Below are positions 10,810 through 25,303 of a stretch of DNA of 64,000 nucleotides, piece by piece. The translations under genes were made by a program, and so were the position numbers. The DNA comes from Spiroplasma melliferum (GTDB lineage: Bacteria; Bacillota_I; Bacilli_A; Mycoplasmatales; Mycoplasmataceae): NCBI GenBank assembly GCA_005222125.1, contig CP029202.1:682001-746000 (forward strand), read 5' to 3'. Each line of letters begins with the position of its first letter. Position 1 is the first letter of the stretch. A model generated the notes under the pieces. The model was not told the origin of the DNA, ran no database searches, and saw nothing but the letters and a program-made list of their open reading frames with translations.

Positions 10810-11046
10810 CTAACTATACAGTGTTTTTGAAACAATAAACCCAACAATATATAAACTTGATATTGTTAACATTAACGGATGACTAAACAAAATTGCCATT
10901 TTACCAAACAACGAAAGTAAAAAAGTATCAGAATTATATAAATCCATAATGATATTTTTTGCTGATGTCAACTGATTAATAATAACTGTAATAAATCCTG
11001 TTCCAAAAATAGCAATTGCCGCAACTAATAAAACTAATCTAATCAT
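10810..11046 (-). CDS. Small two-TM plectrovirus protein, 78 aa (copy A)
   Basis: Membrane segments are [20 protein letters not shown] at the N-terminus and [20 protein letters not shown] at the C-terminus. It differs at only a few positions from the copies at 44856 and 50656. The start overlaps the upstream stop as TAATG. It is probably a minor virion or assembly protein, judging from size and position between the basic membrane protein and ORF1. Confidence 0.75.
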   Translation of the reverse strand: MIRLVLLVAAIAIFGTGFITVIINQLTSAKNIIMDLYNSDTFLLSLFGKMAILFSHPLMLTISSLYIVGFIVSKTLYS

Positions 11047-11444
11047 TATTTATGCACTCTCCGATATCCTTGTTCTCTTGTTTTTGCTTGTTTTGCTAAA
11101 CTTGATAATTGTTGTTTATTACGATTAATTTTAAACTGTTTACGCTCTTTAATATGTTTTTGCATACCTTGTTTAGTATCTGAAACTCCACGAACAGTTG
11201 CAGAATAAATATTTGATACACCTGTTTGTACTGTTGAACCTAATTCGTTGTATTGAGTTCTTGTACCGTGAATTGCATAAATAGATAACTTAACAACCAT
11301 AAAAAAGATAATAAAATAAGCAATTGTCGTATTTGTCATTGGCAATTTAGTATTTCAAATTACATCAAAAATAAACAAAAATACATCAAAAATAAAACTA
11401 AAAATCTTATCTCAATTACTACTTTCTGATAATAAATTAATCAT
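11046..11444 (-). CDS. Plectrovirus membrane protein with basic tail, 132 aa (copy A)
   Basis: The true start is ATG 11444 ([19 protein letters not shown]), upstream of the MTNTT methionine. Two membrane segments are present, the second [21 protein letters not shown] strongly basic C-terminal half follows ([20 protein letters not shown]) that could contact ssDNA. It overlaps the ATPase gene by 8 bases and the next gene by 1. Copies at 45092 and 50892 are about 90% identical. Confidence 0.75.
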
Positions 11445-12450
11445 TTTTACCACTTCCTTTTTCTTTTTTAGGTTTTAAATTCTTTTTCAAAATATCAATA
11501 TCAAACAATTCTAAACGCTCTTTAACACTCAATTTAGTAATTTCTGACCAGTAATATTCTTTATAATTAACTATTTCATCATTTTTTAAATCACGAACAA
11601 ACTTTAATCATTGACTATCATATTTCTGTGCAAATTCTAACGGAATAATTATTTTAAAAAACCGAATTCCTAACCCAACATCCGACTTATGTTTTGCTCG
11701 TTTACCTTCTGCTGTTCGTTCTACTGATTTTGTTTTTCAAATTTCATAATCCGTAATATCTTGAAAAATACCAATTCGCATAATAAAGAACCGATTAAAA
11801 AAATTAAATCCTTTTTTAGCAATAGGTTTTTTCAGTGAAATTGGAATAATAATACCACTTGCTAATTGCCTAATATTGTTTCAAATCATACCCTCACGCT
11901 GAGCTGTAAACAAAGCACGATTGCCAAAATGTCTTGCTAAAACAATTCACGGAATTTTACCACTATGAACCTTTTTCTCATCGTGCGGACTAGTTCCGTC
12001 AATATATAAATAACTTTCATCAAATAAAATAACACTATCATCTGGGGGAACTGGTTTTGTTCGATCTGTAAAATCTAAATTTTTAAATGTTAAAACTTTA
12101 ACTTTATCATCTTCTAACGGATAATTACTATAAATCTTATCTGTTAATAGTTTCATAGTTTGTGATAAATAAGTTAAAAGTAATGTTTTTCCCGTTCCTA
12201 ATTTACCAATAATTACCGATAACGGATTATCTCAAACAAAATTTACTAACCGAAAAGCATTTAACTGATAAAATATGTTTTTTCAAATTCATCATACAAA
12301 ATAAACACATTGCAAAGCAAACAATAATCAGAATACTAAACCAGTATAATTTAATGAAATTATTCAAAGTAATAAATCAATTAAACTAAACAAAATCATT
12401 GAACCGCTAATATAACAATAATTTTTTAAGAAAAATATAAACTTTTTCAT
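11437..12450 (-). CDS. Plectrovirus assembly ATPase (Zot/pI-like), 337 aa (copy A)
   Basis: Several N-terminal hydrophobic stretches are followed by Walker A GKLGTGKTLLLTY. A Walker B-like segment SVILFDESYLYIDG follows, then ARHFGNRALFTAQREGMIWNNIRQ, similar to the sensor region of Zot/FtsK-type phage assembly ATPases. The C-terminus is [13 protein letters not shown]. Such proteins drive extrusion of filamentous phage through the membrane. Several TGA codons are read as Trp. It overlaps its neighbours by 1 and 8 bases, indicating one tightly coupled transcript. It is intact in all three copies. Confidence 0.85.
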
Positions 12451-12653
12451 TACTTAAAATACCCAACTATTTTAAAAATCATTCATAACAAAAACCAAGT
12501 TAAAAACAAAATAACAATTCAAACACCAACCATCAGAGTTAAATATTCATTTTGAGTCAAAGTCCAAGTTGTAATACTTTCAACATTTATTTTATCTATA
12601 AACAAAAATATATGAATAAAAAACTCTTTTAATTTTTCTCAATCATTTTGCAT
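12450..12653 (-). CDS. Small membrane protein, 67 aa (copy A)
   Basis: An amphipathic N-terminus (MQNDWEKLKEFFIHIFLFID) is followed by a membrane segment (LMVGVWIVILFLTWFLLW). Trp codons include several TGA. The stop overlaps the ATPase start as TAATG. Homologues at 46710 and 52535 have the same length. It is probably a virion or assembly protein; no closer assignment is possible. Confidence 0.7.
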
Positions 12654-12655
12654 TT

Positions 12656-12805
12656 TTAAAAACTCCACATTTTTTGAATAAGTTTAAAAAACATCCCAAA
12701 AAATAAAACGATAAATAATACAAACGATATAACATATAAAAATTCAGGGGCATTTGAACCAATAATATAACTAACAAATTGAACTCAATAGTCATATAAA
12801 CTCAT
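12656..12805 (-). CDS. Small membrane protein, 49 aa (copy A)
   Basis: MSLYDYWVQFVSYIIGSNAP followed by a membrane segment (FLYVISFVLFIVLFFGMFF) and KLIQKMWSF. The start is directly after the preceding stop (TAAATG). It is conserved at 46917 and 52742. The size and single TM resemble filamentous phage minor coat proteins; that role is inferred. Confidence 0.7.
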
Positions 12806-13243
12806 TTAATTTAAACTTTCTAAATCATTAATTAATTCTTGCTCTTTTTCAACACTTCAATTTGTTAAATTATTATTGTTATTTGTTTTTACTTTTTGAG
12901 GTTCACCAGAGAATAATGCTTTTTTCATTTGTGTAAAATAATTTTGTTTATATTGATTGTATAAATTTATTAATTCTGTTCCAGTTAAATATTTTCAAAT
13001 ATGGCGTTTTAAATTTTCATCATATTTTACAATAGGATAAGAATTATCATAAATCAAACCAATAGCTACTTGATCAGAATGTTTTTCACTCGGATAAATA
13101 AACTTATTACTTAATCAAAAACCAATATGTTTATTATGATTAGGCAAATTTATAAAACTTGCTTTATCTGTTTCAAAAACTATCAATTCCTTACTAATAA
13201 AATAATTTGCTATATTCTGATTTTTCTTATAAAAATTACTCAA
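12806..13243 (-). CDS. Plectrovirus soluble protein, 145 aa, TTG start (copy A)
   Basis: The frame starts at TTG 13243, 9 nt after AAGGAG. Homologues at 47067 and 52892 start with ATG. It has no membrane segment. Features include [20 protein letters not shown], a Tyr-rich segment [20 protein letters not shown], and an acidic tail. All three copies are about 85-90% identical. Its position in phage genomes of this type would suit a replication or ssDNA-binding role, but no motif proves this. Confidence 0.7.
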
Positions 13244-13607
13244 TTTTTTTCAACTCCTTACTAGGTAATTTGTCATATTTTGAATTATTCTTTCTTTTTA
13301 AAACAATTTCATAATAATCTATATGTTTATTAGTTTTATAACATTCATAAGGTTCTTCACAATGACTACCATTAATTCATTCACCACTACTTCAAAAACA
13401 AACAATTTCAAAATCTTCTTTAAATAATTGTTGTCGATTAGGACAATTCTTACAATCGTGATTCCCGGGTCTATTTTCTAAAAATTTTATATATTCATTT
13501 TTTTCAGTAAGTTTATTTTCATAAAAAATTTTTACTTTTTCTAAAATTTGCTCACGTTCTTGTTGAAAATATATTTCATCATCCCCAAGATTTATAATTT
13601 TTTCCAT
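13236..13607 (-). CDS. Small coiled-coil Cys-containing protein, 123 aa (copy A)
   Basis: [20 protein letters not shown], then [13 protein letters not shown] (coiled coil, shared with 48653 and 54304), then DCKNCPN and HCEEPYECY, four to five cysteines that could bind metal. It passes two TGA codons. It is the first gene after the noncoding hairpin region. Only the central ILEKVK-FYENKL region matches copies B and C; both ends differ, so this slot is variable. Confidence 0.65.
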
Positions 13608-13741
13608 AATTAAATACTCCTAACTAAATATTTGAAAACATTGATTATTAACAATGTTATACATAATGCTAATATATTGTTTATTTAATGTTTAATAAAC
13701 AATGTTATTAACAATGTTAAATATATAAAATAGTAAAAATT

Positions 13742-14112
13742 GGCACACTGAAAAATACTATTTAATTTATAACTAATAGTTATTAAAATATAAAATTATA
13801 CTCTTATAATTAAGTTGATATTTTTACACTATATACTGCCTACAAGTTTTTAGAAAAAGAAATATTTTTTACAACATTATTTATATTAAATCCTACTAAT
13901 AAACTCAATATTATGAACAATAAACAATATAAATGTAACTACTATTGGCGATATAATCATATTTATTTCCACAATAGGATTTTTCATCTTGTTAACATTA
14001 TCAATAATAACCAAAATAATTAAATTTATTTAAAAATAAATTTGTAGGCAGTATATAGTGCAAAAATAAACAACAAAATTATTTATTCAATTCACATAAA
14101 AGCTAGTGTGCC
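13742..14112. other. Noncoding phage region with nested inverted repeats (copy A)
   Basis: This fills the gap between genes at 13608-14145. Outer arms are GGCACACT (13742) and AGTGTGCC (14105). Inner arms are a perfect 18-bp pair, CACTATATACTGCCTACA (13827-13844) and its complement at 14043-14060. The order and sequence recur in copies B and C. It is the best candidate for the phage replication origin or packaging signal. A plus-strand open stretch with a hydrophobic core (IIIFISTIGFFILL) lies inside but has no ATG. Confidence 0.6.
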
Positions 14113-14145
14113 ATAGCTAAAATATATGATCAGTTATACTAAATA

Positions 14146-14394
14146 TTAAAATCCTTTAACCATAACACGGAAAAAGTTTAATATCTTAACAATAACAAAA
14201 ATACCAAATGGAATTAAAATAATTCACGCATCACCTAAAAAAGTCATTAATTGTGGTAATACAGCATAAATTGCTTCTTTAACTTTCATCATTGCATTAC
14301 CCAATCCAGTTCAAATAGAACCCATTCCATCTGAAATAGTAGGCGTATCTGCTGCTAAAAAATTAATTGCTGTTGTTAAATACATACCTAACAT
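14146..14394 (-). CDS. Plectrovirus major coat protein (copy A)
   Basis: 82 residues: MLGMYLTTAINFLAADTPTI, an amphipathic stretch, then a membrane segment (WIILIPFGIFVIVKILNFF) and basic end RVMVKGF. This is the signal - acidic/neutral - TM - basic plan of filamentous phage major coat proteins, and it matches the SpV1 coat in size and position. An AAGGAGGATAAAAATA ribosome binding site, the strongest in the phage, fits high expression. The start overlaps the upstream stop (TAATG). Confidence 0.85.
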
Positions 14395-14543
14395 TATTTT
14401 TTATCCTCCTTGTTTTCAATTTCTTTTTTATCTTTTTTCTTACCTCGAATTTGGCGAATTTTTTGATAAATTGATAAACCAATTCAAGCAAAAATACCTA
14501 ATATAATAACAACACTAAATATTGTCGTTAATCAAACTGGCAT
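14394..14543 (-). CDS. Small single-TM protein before coat, 49 aa (copy A)
   Basis: MPVWLTTIFSVVIILGIFAW, with the TM continuing into WIGLSIYQ, followed by a highly basic tail (KIRQIRGKKKDKKEIENKED). AGGAGGAATTAAGTT precedes the ATG. It is conserved at 49820 and 55317 and coupled to the coat gene. It is likely a second coat-like or assembly protein. Confidence 0.7.
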
Positions 14544-14572
14544 AACTTAATTCCTCCTAAAATCTAATTTTC

Positions 14573-14658
14573 GCGACACGCTCCGCGTGTTCGCTACGCT
14601 CAAAATAAACTCTATATTGAATAAATTACCGCTAATAAATTACGCGGATAATTTATTC
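14573..14658. other. GC-rich hairpin plus second hairpin upstream of coat operon (copy A)
   Basis: GCGACACGC-TCC-GCGTGTTCGC (14573-14594) is a GC-rich stem in very AT-rich DNA. It is followed by GAATAAATTACCGC / GCGGATAATTTATTC (14619-14658). Both recur at the same place in copies B and C. They could act as an ssDNA origin, a packaging hairpin or a processed terminator. Confidence 0.55.
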
Positions 14659-14766
14659 ATCTTCTTTTACATTATTAATTACAATATTATTAACAGTATT
14701 AATAACATTATCTTTTCCATACTTAATTACTAAGGACCGCAAAATAAAATAATGTTTCTTTTCAAT
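14653..14766 (-). CDS. Small charged protein, 37 aa, non-ATG start (copy A)
   Basis: (I)EKKHYFILRSLVIKYGKDNV and on to INNVKEDE. Copies B and C start at ATG (MERKHYFILRSLVTKYGKDN). Here the corresponding codon is ATT, spaced about 12 nt after AAAGGGG. Conservation of frame across three copies supports it as a real protein. The function is unknown; a small regulator or DNA-binding protein would fit its size and charge. Confidence 0.55.
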   Translation of the reverse strand: MEKKHYFILRSLVIKYGKDNVINTVNNIVINNVKEDE

Positions 14767-14830
14767 AAAAAATCAACCCCTTTCTGAGTTGATTTGTTGC
14801 ACTTCACTTACACAATGCCAAATAAATAAA

Positions 14831-14850
14831 AAAAGCACTCAAGTACTTTT
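14831..14850 (-). terminator. Probable terminator after the P-type ATPase
   Basis: AAAAGCACT-CA-AGTACTTTT is an imperfect hairpin with one internal mismatch, about 70 bp downstream of the stop on the minus strand. Confidence 0.35.
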
Positions 14851-14921
14851 AACAACTTAATTGCTTAATATAATATTTTCTAAAAATTATTTGTTTTAAC
14901 AACGATTGGTTTATAATTTTC

Positions 14922-17735
14922 TTATTTTAACTTTCCCAGTTTTTGCAAGTGTTGTTTTAACCCATGATGTCATCAAAAATGACAAGCATCAGTTATCACA
15001 ATAATTGTCACAGGAATCATTGCCATTGCTAAACAAGCAGGGATAAAATATCAATTATTTAAATTATAAACTTCTAAATCATTTAAATTTAATACTTTAT
15101 TATTAATTCAAGGAATAAACAAAATAATAATATTTAATAAAACTGCTCCTATTGCGGCATAAATTAATGGGCGATTAATAATTGGGGTAAAGCGTTTTTT
15201 TATTTTTCAATTTGTTAAAGTAACAGTATTAACAAACATACTTGGTGCACAAGTTAAAGCAATAAAAATCCCTGTCCGTCCAAAATCAGAAATTTGTAAT
15301 TTCATTTCAATTGTAATATTTGGATCACTACTTCGTAAAAAATCAAAAACTGTTTGATAACCATAGACTTCGTATGCCTGAGCAGGAACGAAACTCATTC
15401 CAAAATAATAAGCTCCAATACAAACACTTGTTGTTAGAATAGTAATTCGAATCATTGGTCCTCAAATATTTCGAAATAAGGGATTTTTCCCTTGAACTGG
15501 TTTAATTGTCATTAATGTATCATCATTATCCGCCATTCCAATACAAATTGCTAAAATTGATTCAATAACTAAATTCATTCATAAAATATCAGTTGCTTCT
15601 ACTGGTGAAACATGATTAATTAAGGATAAAATAAAAATTGATAAAACATTTGCTAAATTAACCCCAATAACAAAAGTAATTGCCCGTCGGATTTTTTGAT
15701 AAACATTGCGCCCTTCATTAACTCCTTTAATAATTGTTTCAAAATTATCATCCGTTAAAATAACATCCGCTGCTTGCTTTGCAACATCTGTTCCGGTAAT
15801 TCCCATTGCTACCCCAATATCCGCTTTTACTAAACTTGGAGCATCATTAACACCATCACCTGTCATTGAAACAAGATAATCTTTCTGTTGTAAAATATTA
15901 ACAATCCGAACTTTATGTTCAGGATTAACTCGAGCAAACACTTTAATATTATCAACAATTCGAATTAATTGCTCATCCGTCATTTCATTTAATTGTTCAG
16001 AAGAAATTACTTCATATTCTGAATAAGCTAAGTCTAACTCCTTAGCAATTGCTAGAGCAGTTGTTGCATGATCACCAGTAATCATAACAACTTTAATTCC
16101 AGCAGCGTGTGCTTTTTTCACTGCTTCAATAGCAGATAAACGAACAGGGTCAATCATTCCAACTGCTCCTAAAAAAATTAAATTCTTTTCTAATGCTTCT
16201 GGGTCTTGCTCATCATCAAAGTTAGTATTATAAGCAAACGCTAACACCCGTAATGCTTGCGCTGATAAATTATCTGCTAACTTTAATAACAGTGCTTTAT
16301 CTTGCTTAGTTAATCTTAGAATTTCATTCTGAATCATAATGCGATCACAACGTTCTAATAAACTATCCAATGCTCCTTTTGTAAAAGTTGTACTAACCCC
16401 TTCAATAAGATTCAAGGTAGACATTAGTTTCCGTTCAGAATCAAAAGGAACCTCATCAATTCGTTCTCATTTATCACGTGAATCTTGTTCATCATAAGCA
16501 AATAATTCAGCATAATCAACTAATGCTAATTCTGTTGGATCACCAATCCGTTCCTTGTCTTCAGTAACACTATCATTACATAAAACTAATGCTTTCAAAA
16601 ATAAATCCTGGTGCTGATCAAGACCACTATTAATGTATTTATCAGCATTAATTACATCATTATTCATAATTACTTTTTTAACTGTCATTTTATTTTGTGT
16701 TAAAGTTCCTGTTTTATCAGTACAAATAACATTGACACTACCCAATGTTTCCATACTAGCAAGTTTCTTAACAATTACATTTTGTTTCGCCATACGTTTG
16801 GTTGAAAATGATAAAGTAATAGAAACAACAGCTGCTAATGATTCTGGAATAACTCCAATTGCTAAAGTAATCGCCACCATTAAATAATTGGTTCATCCAT
16901 TTTTATTACCATTAAAGTATAATGCTAAAAAGATAACAATAGCAATAATAAAACTTAATCCAGCAATTCAATAAGAAAACTTTGTTAGTTTTTTTTCTAA
17001 ATTTGTGGCAGTTTCTTCTGTTTCATTAATTGTTGTTGCAATTTTTCCAATTTCTGATTGTTGACCAACCTTAATAACTACACCAACTGCTCGCCCAGCT
17101 GTAATAAAAGTTGACATAAAAGCAATGTTTTTCATTTCTGCCAAAATTGTTGTTGGTTCAATTGGATAAGCTGTTTTATGAACAGGAACACTTTCCCCAG
17201 TTAAAATTGCTTCATCAATAAATACATCAGATTGTTCAATAATCCGTAGTTCAGCTGGAACATATTTTCCTGCTTCCAAAATAACAATATCGCCAACTGT
17301 TAATTCATTAGCTGGAATTTCTTGCTGTGAATCATTTCGAATTACTACCGCTTTTGGCTTTGATAGGGATTTTAAAGCTGCCATTGATTTTCGCGCTTTT
17401 ACTGTTTGAATTGTTTCTAAAATTGCATCAAGGATAACAATTGCAGCAATTACTGAAAAATCAATAAAATACTCACCCTGAATTTGTCAATTATTTCCAA
17501 TCATTGGTGCAATTACTGAGATTACAGCTGCTACAATTAAAATTAATTGAATTGGTTCAATTAATGCTTTACCAAAAATAACATATCATGGCGTTACTTT
17601 ACTTTTTGGTAATTCATTTTTGCCATATTGTTTTTGCCGAATAATTACTTCTTCTGAAGTTAAGCCAGTTTCAAAATTAGTTTTTAAATTAGTTTCTAAG
17701 TTGCTATTAGTCTGGGATATATATTCTTCCATCAT
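14922..17735 (-). CDS. P-type cation-transporting ATPase, type II (Ca2+-like), 937 aa
   Basis: Full-length P-type ATPase read with TGA as Trp. The actuator loop shows ILTGESVPV. M4 is IGVIPESLAAVVSITL. The phosphorylation site is CTDKTGTLTQNK, with Asp about residue 340. The hinge has MTGDGVNDAPSL, and M6 contains WMNLVIESILAICIGMADN. The N-terminal cation ATPase domain (GLTSEEVIIRQKQYGKNELP) and a C-terminal four-helix block are present. This domain order matches SERCA/PacL-type pumps. PES replaces the usual PEG in M4, and the M6 acidic residue is Glu, so ion choice (Ca2+, Mn2+ or other) is uncertain. The start at 17735 has GAAAGG 7 nt upstream. Confidence 0.9.
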
Positions 17736-17820
17736 TAATGACCTTTCTATTTTATTGTGTTGTTAATTATTATACCTTAAAAATATTATTTTAGAAAAGT
17801 TATTTTTACTTCAATCATTA

Positions 17821-17876
17821 AAAGTTAAATCAGAAAAACTATTTCTTTCTTGAACTAATTTTTCTGATTTAACTTT
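17821..17876 (-). terminator. Long hairpin terminator
   Basis: A perfect 18-bp inverted repeat (AAAGTTAAATCAGAAAAA and its complement) with a 20-nt loop, immediately 3' of the gene ending at 17885 and upstream of the ATPase promoter region. Confidence 0.75.
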
Positions 17877-17884
17877 ACTTAAAA

Positions 17885-18391
17885 TTATAAATTTTGATGT
17901 CGCTTAGCAAGATTTGTTTGGTTAATACCAAACATTGAATAATAAGGATTTCGTCACTTTACTACGCCTTGCCCCATCCGATTATAATTGTTTGAAGCAT
18001 TACGTAATAAATTAATCCTTTGCTTTGTTAATTCTAATAAATTACCTTGACTAAAAAAAGGCCGCTTTTGATAAATATTTGTTACTTGTTGTGGTTTTTT
18101 ATTTTTTACTATTATTTGTTTCTTTTCTTTTTTTGTACTTTTATTAATTTTTTGCAAACTAAGTACTTGTTTTTTCTGCTGGGTTTGACTTACTGGACGA
18201 GCATTATAATTTGCTTTAATCTTAATATTATATTGTTGTCGCATTAAATTTAAAATTGTTTCTTTTTGAGTAAAAGTTAATTCTGTTTTTACTTTTAAAA
18301 TTCGTTCAATTGAAAGAAAATTTAATTTTAGTGAATTTAAAAATTTAAAAGTCTTTAACTCTTTTGGATCTAAATTTAATTTGGTCAACAT
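17885..18391 (-). CDS. Basic hypothetical protein, 168 aa
   Basis: The frame passes one TGA at 17954 and ends KRHQNL. The middle is Lys/Gln-rich (KKQVLSLQKINKSTKKEKKQ) with a very high positive charge. The C-terminus has FGINQTNLAKRHQNL. It has no membrane segment. AAAGGAA precedes the start. It could be nucleic-acid binding by charge, but no domain is recognised. Confidence 0.6.
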
Positions 18392-18440
18392 TACCCATCA
18401 TTCCTTTTAATGGATATATTATACATTTTTTTCTATTAAA

Positions 18441-18899
18441 TTAAAAATATTTTTTCATAAAATAGGTTAAAATTTCTTGTTGAGAATAGATATGAACATT
18501 TTTCTTCACTGCAATGTAATGATGCTTTTGAAAAAAAGCAACAGCTGGTAAAAAAGCATCAACAGTAATATCTAAAAAACCATTTGTCTGTGCTTCTAAT
18601 TCTAATTGTTTAAGCAATTTTTTGCCAAAATATCATCCTTGATATTCAGGATCGACATATAAATCAGTAATTTGATTTTGTTGTGCATGATAAGAACCAT
18701 AACCTAAAATTTTATTTTCAAAACTAATTACATATCCTATTTCGGCTTCTAATGTTTTACAAAAATTATTATTTTGAAAATATTGTAAAATAGCTTCTTG
18801 TTCTAAAAGATTATAATCATCAAGATTAATTTTCTTAATTGTTTTTTGTCTTAATTGATTAATTTGGTCTTGATCAACAATCGCAGCTTTTCGAATCAT
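18441..18899 (-). CDS. GNAT-family N-acetyltransferase, 152 aa
   Basis: Reading through TGA at 18633 joins YVDPEYQG to WYFGKKLLKQLELEAQTNGF. That is the GNAT acetyl-CoA-binding motif A (xxPxYxGxGxGxxLL-like, with WYFG replacing the usual RGIG). It is followed by the beta5-alpha4 part AVAFFQKHHYIAVKKN. The length is normal for the family. The substrate is unknown. GAAGGAAGAAC precedes ATG. Confidence 0.8.
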
Positions 18900-19052
18900 T
18901 AGTTCTTCCTTCCTTTCATATTTTTACTTGCTATTTTAAAATAATTAAAAACACATATATGAAAATAATGTTATCTACTTTATCTTAATCATAACATAAA
19001 AACCGTTAATCAAAGCAAGATGTTAAGTCTAATCTTTGATAAAACTAATTTT

Positions 19053-19084
19053 AAAAAATAACTCATTAAAATGAGTTATTTTTT
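19053..19084 (-). terminator. rpmG terminator
   Basis: A 14-bp stem (AAAAAATAACTCAT / ATGAGTTATTTTTT) with a 4-nt loop, overlapping the rpmG stop codon. Confidence 0.8.
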
Positions 19085-19225
19085 TTCTTTATGTAAAGTG
19101 TGTTGGTTACATTTTGAACAATATTTTTTCACTTCTAATTTGTCTTGTTGTTTCTTTTTATCACGCTTTGCAATGTAATTTTCTTCTTTACATTGTTCAC
19201 AACGTAAAATTATTCCTTCACGCAT
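19076..19225 (-). CDS. rpmG: 50S ribosomal protein L33
   Basis: 49 residues: [20 protein letters not shown], then [20 protein letters not shown] and QHTLHKEKK. Two CxxC pairs (CEQC, CSKC) form the zinc knuckle of the C+ type of L33. The length matches the family exactly. AGAGGAATAAACAA precedes ATG. It is monocistronic, with its own terminator. Confidence 0.95.
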   Translation of the reverse strand: MREGIILRCEQCKEENYIAKRDKKKQQDKLEVKKYCSKCNQHTLHKEKK

Positions 19226-19337
19226 TTGTTTATTCCTCTTTTCTGCTTAAATCCTATTCTTTTCAAATTTTACAACAAATATATCATAACAAAATAATTT
19301 AAATTTGCCAATTATTTTCGGCTCTTTCCTTATTTTT

Positions 19338-20120
19338 TTAATTATCTCAACGAAAAATTCGAATAATTAATCATATTAAGAGACTAGTTAAAACAAGAGA
19401 ACCCAGCATAACACCGCAGTTAATACTTAAGCCCTTGATTGATAAAATTGCCTCTTTATAATGTGTACCAAATAAAGCCGGAATAAAAGCAACAAATAAG
19501 AATGAACCTCCAACAAATAAAATTGTTAAAATTGTTGTTACTATTGATTGCATTGTTCGTGAATTAATTAAGATAACAGCAATAATCATTAAGGCAATTG
19601 CAAAAGCAGTAATAAAAATTGAAACAATGAAAAACAAAAGAACAATTAAATTATACGCAACAGCAAAATTAATCTTTAACACCGCATTAATAATGAAACT
19701 AGTAATTAAAACTAGCAAATCAGCAATTATTACTAAGGTAAAACAATAAGCGTAAACAATTAAAACAAAACCTAATGGTTTAATTCCCAATAATCCAATT
19801 CGTTTATATACAACGGACATTTTTAAATCAATTAAAAATCCCATTAACATATATACAGCAACACTTGTCCCAGTTGCAATAAAAGTAACACCAATTGATA
19901 ATGCCATCACATTTGATCCTTGTCGGTAGTTAACAAAAATTGCTTGACAAAGAATTGCGATTGGAATTAACACTACTGAAAAAATTAAAACCATTTTTTG
20001 ACGTCGTAAATAACTTAGAAAAAAACGATATAGTGCTGATAAATTAATTTTTTCATTAATTAATCAGCTATTTTTTATTTTTATCGATGTATTTTGCTCA
20101 GTTTTTTGCTCATTTGTCAT
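19338..20120 (-). CDS. ABC-2 type transporter permease, 260 aa
   Basis: The soluble N-terminus (MTNEQKTEQNTSIKIKNSWL) is followed by about six membrane segments, starting with MVLIFSVVLIPIAILCQAIF. The start lies inside the upstream ATPase gene (53-bp overlap), because the ATPase frame reads two TGA codons as Trp before its TAG. ABC-2 permeases of this size pair with the ATPase next to them; the substrate is unknown (drug, lipid or peptide export are all possible). Confidence 0.8.
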
Positions 20121-20868
20121 GTTCGATTGCTCCTGTTCTATAGCCTTGTTTATAAGCCCCAATTTGATATTCTTTGAATTGATCTTTGACAAAAGCTTCA
20201 ACACTACCATATTTGGCAACAACATCAACTACTTTTGTTATTTTTGTAATTTCTCCTGCAACCATAAAAATCAAAGTATCACAAAACTTCTCAATTTCTT
20301 CCATATTATGGGAAATTAATAATAATGCTTTATTTTCATTTGCTAAAAAAATACTTAAAATTTCATATATTTTATCTTTAATTTCTAAATCTAATCCGGT
20401 TGCTAATTCATCAAGAATAATCAAATCCGGATCAACAATTAATGCTAATAAAATATTAATTTTTTGTTGTTGTCCTCCGGACAATTTTGAAATATCCTTG
20501 TTCATTATTTTTTCAATTTGTAAATTTAGTAAAAATTGATAAATCTTTTCTGGTGGAATTAATAAATTATAAGCTTTTAAATACAAATTCAAAATATCAT
20601 AACCAGTAATGCCACGAGGATATTTTGATTCTTGTAATTGCATTCCAATCCGAATTCCATATTTTTTCTCACTACTACCATTCGAAACACGACGCAATTG
20701 GGCTAAAATTTCACATAAAGTTGTTTTCCCCGTTCCGTTCGGTCCAACAACCCCAATCCGTTCTCCTTTTTGCACAGTTAAACTAACATTTTTTAAAACA
20801 TGTTGTTTTCGATAAAATTTATTAATATTAGTACATTTAACTAAAAAGTCTGTTCCCAAATTAGCCAT
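20068..20868 (-). CDS. ABC transporter ATP-binding protein, 266 aa
   Basis: Walker A GPNGTGKTTL (about residue 43), Q-loop GMQLQES, signature LSGGQQQK, Walker B LIILDELATGLD and switch His in LLISHNMEE are all present, so the ATPase should be active. The real end is TAG 20068, after EHDKWAKNWAKYIDKNKK. The TGA at 20110 is Trp. AGAGGAG precedes ATG. It forms an exporter with the overlapping permease. Confidence 0.9.
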
Positions 20869-20915
20869 TTTTTATTCGCTCCTCTTGTTTTTATCTGCAA
20901 TTACTAAAATTATAT

Positions 20916-20949
20916 ATGAAAAATCAGTCAAAATTGACTGATTTTTCAT
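20916..20949 (-). terminator. Terminator after parC
   Basis: ATGAAAAATCAGTC - loop - GACTGATTTTTCAT stem followed by T-rich sequence, one base beyond the parC stop. Confidence 0.8.
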
Positions 20950-25292
<4,343 letters not shown>

Positions 25293-25303
25293 TGTTGGCC
25301 TAT

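Larger units (their letters stand above)
6735..14820 (-). mobile_element. Integrated SpV1-like plectrovirus, copy A
   Basis: The genes run right to left in the same order as in copies B and C: small protein, TM protein, coat, noncoding hairpin region, small proteins, assembly ATPase, membrane proteins, ORF1. An opposite-strand lipoprotein and an IS30-type transposase lie beyond ORF1. The right end (14785-14820) matches the right end of copy C up to GATTTGTTGCACTTCA. The left end near 6735 carries AAGCACACTGAAAAATA, also found inside the phage at 13742. Exact junctions are not defined. Copy A lacks the methyltransferase and the inverted-repeat insert of copies B and C. Confidence 0.85.

Noticed and set aside
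20119-20815. Three plus-strand frames opposite the ABC ATPase
   Set aside because: Shadows of the minus-strand gene; no independent support.
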